Notes under the pieces: generated by a model | What the model was told of the DNA's origin: nothing | Databases searched by the model: none | The model's input: the letters and a program-made list of their open reading frames with translations, nothing else | Shown here: in pieces, positions 31,245 to 33,175 of the stretch | Numbering within the stretch: position 1 is the stretch's first letter | Layout: each line of letters opens with the position of its first letter | Assembly: GCA_016178505.1 (NCBI GenBank) | Contig: JACOTG010000145.1 | Location: forward strand, 1 to 33,175 | DNA: 33,175 nt | From: Planctomycetota bacterium | GTDB lineage: Bacteria > Planctomycetota > JACOTG01 | Direction: 5' to 3' | Translations under genes and position numbers: made by a program

Positions 31245-33026
31245 ATGACACTCCGATTCGTTCGCATCGCGGCAGTCGCGATCGCTTTCCTCGCGAGCGG
31301 TTGCTCGCGCAAGCCCAAGGCGCCTCCAAATCTCATCGTTCTCACGGTCGACACGGAGCGCCGCGACCACCTCGACCTCTACGGCTACCACCGAGAGACG
31401 GCGCCTCATCTGCGCGCGCTCGCACGGGAAGGCGTCACGTTCACGAATGCGGTGACGCCGATTCCGAAGACGGCCCCCGCGCTTGCTTCGCTTCACACCG
31501 GCCGCTATCCGAAGTTCCACGGAGTTCGTCACAACCTGTCGGATGTCCTGCCCGACAACGCACGCGCGCTGGCCCAAGTGCTCTCGGAGCATGGCTACGA
31601 AACGGCGGCGTTCGTCTCGAACTGGGTGCTCTCGCGATCCATCGAAGTGCCGGCATCGTTCGACCGCGGCTTCAGGACGTACGAGGATCGGCTCACGAAG
31701 CCGGAGGCCAAGCGCCCGAAGATCCTCGAGCAACCCGCCGAGCCGCTCACCGATTCCGTTCTCTCCTGGCTCGCCGCGACGCCGAGCGAACCCTTCTTTC
31801 TCTGGGTCCACTACATGGACCCGCACGGGCCGTACGATCCGCCTCCGCACTACCGATCCCTCTTCACGAGCGCCGAGCCTGCGTGGATCCCGCCGTACGA
31901 CCCCGCGCGCGACTTCGCGTCTCCGGTCTTCTACCTCACCGAGTGGAACCTCCTCGACGGGCCCGATCGCCACGACCTCAACCTGCACGTCGATCGCTAC
32001 GACGGCGAAATCGCCTATGCAGACCACGAGATCGGGCGCGTGCTCGATGCGCTTCGCTCGCGCCACCTCGATGATCGAACGCTCGTCGTCTACACGGCGG
32101 ACCATGGCGAGAGCTTCGGCGAGCACGGCGTCTACTTCGAGCACGGCCTCGACCTCTACGACGAGAACGTGCGCATTCCCCTCGTCGTTCGGCTTCCCGG
32201 TGGAATTCGCGCGGGCGCGACGGTTTCGGAGCGCGTGCAACTCTGCGACGTAATGCCGACGTGCCTCGATCTTCTCGATCTGCCGATCGTCGATCCGTTC
32301 GACGGCCGGACGCTTCGAGGGGCGATCGAAGAGGGTCGCGCGCTAGGGCCGGTGCCGGTGCATCTCGAGACGAACGAGGGAACGGGGCTCACGCTGGAAT
32401 GGCCGAAGGGCCTCCTCGACGGGGATTGGAAGTGCATTCTCCGCCTGCGACCTGGCGTCGTCGCGAACGAGCCCAACGTGGCGCGCACCGAGCTGTACGA
32501 CTTGCGCGCCGACGCACTCGAGAAACGCGACCTCGCAGCGAGCGAACCCGATCGCACAGGACGCATGCGCGACCGCATCCTCGACTTCGTTCGAGGTGCG
32601 CCTTTCGACGAGCGCAAGTCTCGGCTCGAGGCGTTCGGCTACTTTGGTTCGGGCACTCCCGGCGACTCGATTCGCACGCCGCAGGCGCGCTCCGACGACG
32701 AATCGCGGATGCGATCGCTCCTCGTGGAACTCGACGGCCCGGACGGCCGCGCGCGAGTCGATGCCGCTCGTGCCCTCGCCGCGCTTCCCGCCGATCGCGT
32801 GCGAGCGGCCGGGCTCGATCGCGTGCTCCATCGGCTCGAAGTCGAGAACGACGCGGCGAACCGAAACGATGCACTGGTCCTGGCCCTACGCGATCTCCTT
32901 TTCGGAATGTTCGGCCGCGATCAGACGCTGTTCGGTTCCGCAGCGCCGCACGAGCCGACCGAACCGGCCGCCGTACCCGACACCGACGCCGTTCGTGCAC
33001 TGCTCGCCCGCTTGCGCGCGCGGTGA
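31245..33026 (+). CDS. Sulfatase-fold lipoprotein with Thr at the nucleophile position
   Basis: The 593-aa protein has a lipoprotein signal ending LASGC (Cys20) and the alkaline phosphatase/sulfatase fold. Motifs are VLTVDTERRDHL (metal ligand Asp36), HTGRYP, and TADHGESFGEHG (Asp286, His287). The CxPxR sulfatase site is TAPAL, with Thr76 where the modified Cys/Ser would be. It is therefore unlikely to be a formylglycine sulfatase and may be a phospho- or other ester hydrolase or transferase. The C-terminal region (about 480-593) is helical and not part of the fold. No Shine-Dalgarno is seen; a three-codon ORF (ATGGCCCCATGA, 31237) overlaps the start as ATGA. It follows pcnB by 29 nt. Confidence 0.87.
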   Translation: MTLRFVRIAAVAIAFLASGCSRKPKAPPNLIVLTVDTERRDHLDLYGYHRETAPHLRALAREGVTFTNAVTPIPKTAPALASLHTGRYPKFHGVRHNLSDVLPDNARALAQVLSEHGYETAAFVSNWVLSRSIEVPASFDRGFRTYEDRLTKPEAKRPKILEQPAEPLTDSVLSWLAATPSEPFFLWVHYMDPHGPYDPPPHYRSLFTSAEPAWIPPYDPARDFASPVFYLTEWNLLDGPDRHDLNLHVDRYDGEIAYADHEIGRVLDALRSRHLDDRTLVVYTADHGESFGEHGVYFEHGLDLYDENVRIPLVVRLPGGIRAGATVSERVQLCDVMPTCLDLLDLPIVDPFDGRTLRGAIEEGRALGPVPVHLETNEGTGLTLEWPKGLLDGDWKCILRLRPGVVANEPNVARTELYDLRADALEKRDLAASEPDRTGRMRDRILDFVRGAPFDERKSRLEAFGYFGSGTPGDSIRTPQARSDDESRMRSLLVELDGPDGRARVDAARALAALPADRVRAAGLDRVLHRLEVENDAANRNDALVLALRDLLFGMFGRDQTLFGSAAPHEPTEPAAVPDTDAVRALLARLRAR

Positions 33027-33079
33027 CCGGCTCGTCGTGACACGCCGCGATCGAGGAGAAACGGGCGTTTTGGCGTCGT

Positions 33080-33107
33080 TTGACTCTCGTGAGAGATGGG
33101 GTACAGT
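33080..33107 (+). promoter_or_regulatory. Sigma-70-like promoter at the right edge
   Basis: TTGACT (33080-33085), a 16-nt spacer and TACAGT (33102-33107). It would start transcription near 33114 towards a gene beyond the window. The same TTGACT and 16-nt spacer occur at 899. Confidence 0.5.
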
Positions 33108-33175
33108 CTTCCGCCGCCAAATGCCCGTCACTCCTCTCAGCGTGTGAAATCGCGGGCACTTTCGCGGCTCGATGC

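Noticed and set aside
33121..33147. Eight-codon leader ORF (MPVTPLSV) after the right-edge promoter
   Set aside because: No Shine-Dalgarno and no run of identical codons; too short to support.

Overview
The window is GC-rich (codon third positions are mostly G/C) and densely packed with bacterial chromosomal genes. There is no phage, plasmid, CRISPR, rRNA or tRNA signal. Many secreted or lipid-anchored proteins, IPT/TIG and beta-propeller proteins sharing a C-terminal extension, an ECF sigma/anti-sigma pair and a sulfatase-fold lipoprotein suggest a free-living aerobic bacterium, most likely Planctomycetota or a neighbouring lineage. This placement is inferred from protein style only and is held with low to moderate confidence.

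Layout. 1-4.7 kb: a secreted SGNH-like protein running off the left edge (-), a lipoprotein and a small basic protein (+), a TlpA-type thioredoxin (-) and a secreted unknown (-). 4.9-8.7 kb: a minus-strand block with an FAD oxidoreductase, an atypical short-chain dehydrogenase, a small lipoprotein and a flavin monooxygenase of the salicylyl-/anthraniloyl-CoA type, probably catabolic. 8.7-9.7 kb: a minus-strand operon running from a bacilliredoxin-like protein (CGC motif) through three short, tandemly repeated ORFs to a 93-aa protein. Every junction in this chain is a one-base stop/start overlap. This is the most unusual structure in the window. 9.75-11.3 kb: a methyltransferase, a 75-aa basic protein and a nucleotidyltransferase (+), the last two overlapping like a toxin-antitoxin pair. 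11.3-14.0 kb: cytochrome c oxidase subunits II and I (-); subunit I lacks the K-channel lysine. 14.3-17.8 kb: a Tat-exported GH116-like glycosidase with an inserted jelly-roll domain (+). 17.8-23.8 kb: three tandem paralogous secreted propeller + TIG proteins (-). 24.1-26.8 kb: a matrixin-like metalloprotease with TIG domains and a membrane-anchored cupredoxin-like protein (-). 27.0-29.2 kb: an ECF sigma factor, zinc anti-sigma factor and secreted secretin-domain protein in overlapping order (+). 29.2-33.0 kb: a small zinc-ribbon protein, a hidden 51-aa membrane peptide gene on the other strand, a PcnB-type nucleotidyltransferase with an Arg/Pro tail, and a sulfatase-fold lipoprotein. A promoter near the right edge points to a gene beyond the window.

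The genes cover aerobic respiration, envelope redox chemistry, secreted carbohydrate and protein degradation, and envelope-responsive transcription. Stop/start overlaps (TGATG, TAATG, ATGA, GTGA, TTGA) recur, so translational coupling appears common. Promoters resembling sigma-70 sites can be seen, several with a TAGAAT -10 hexamer.
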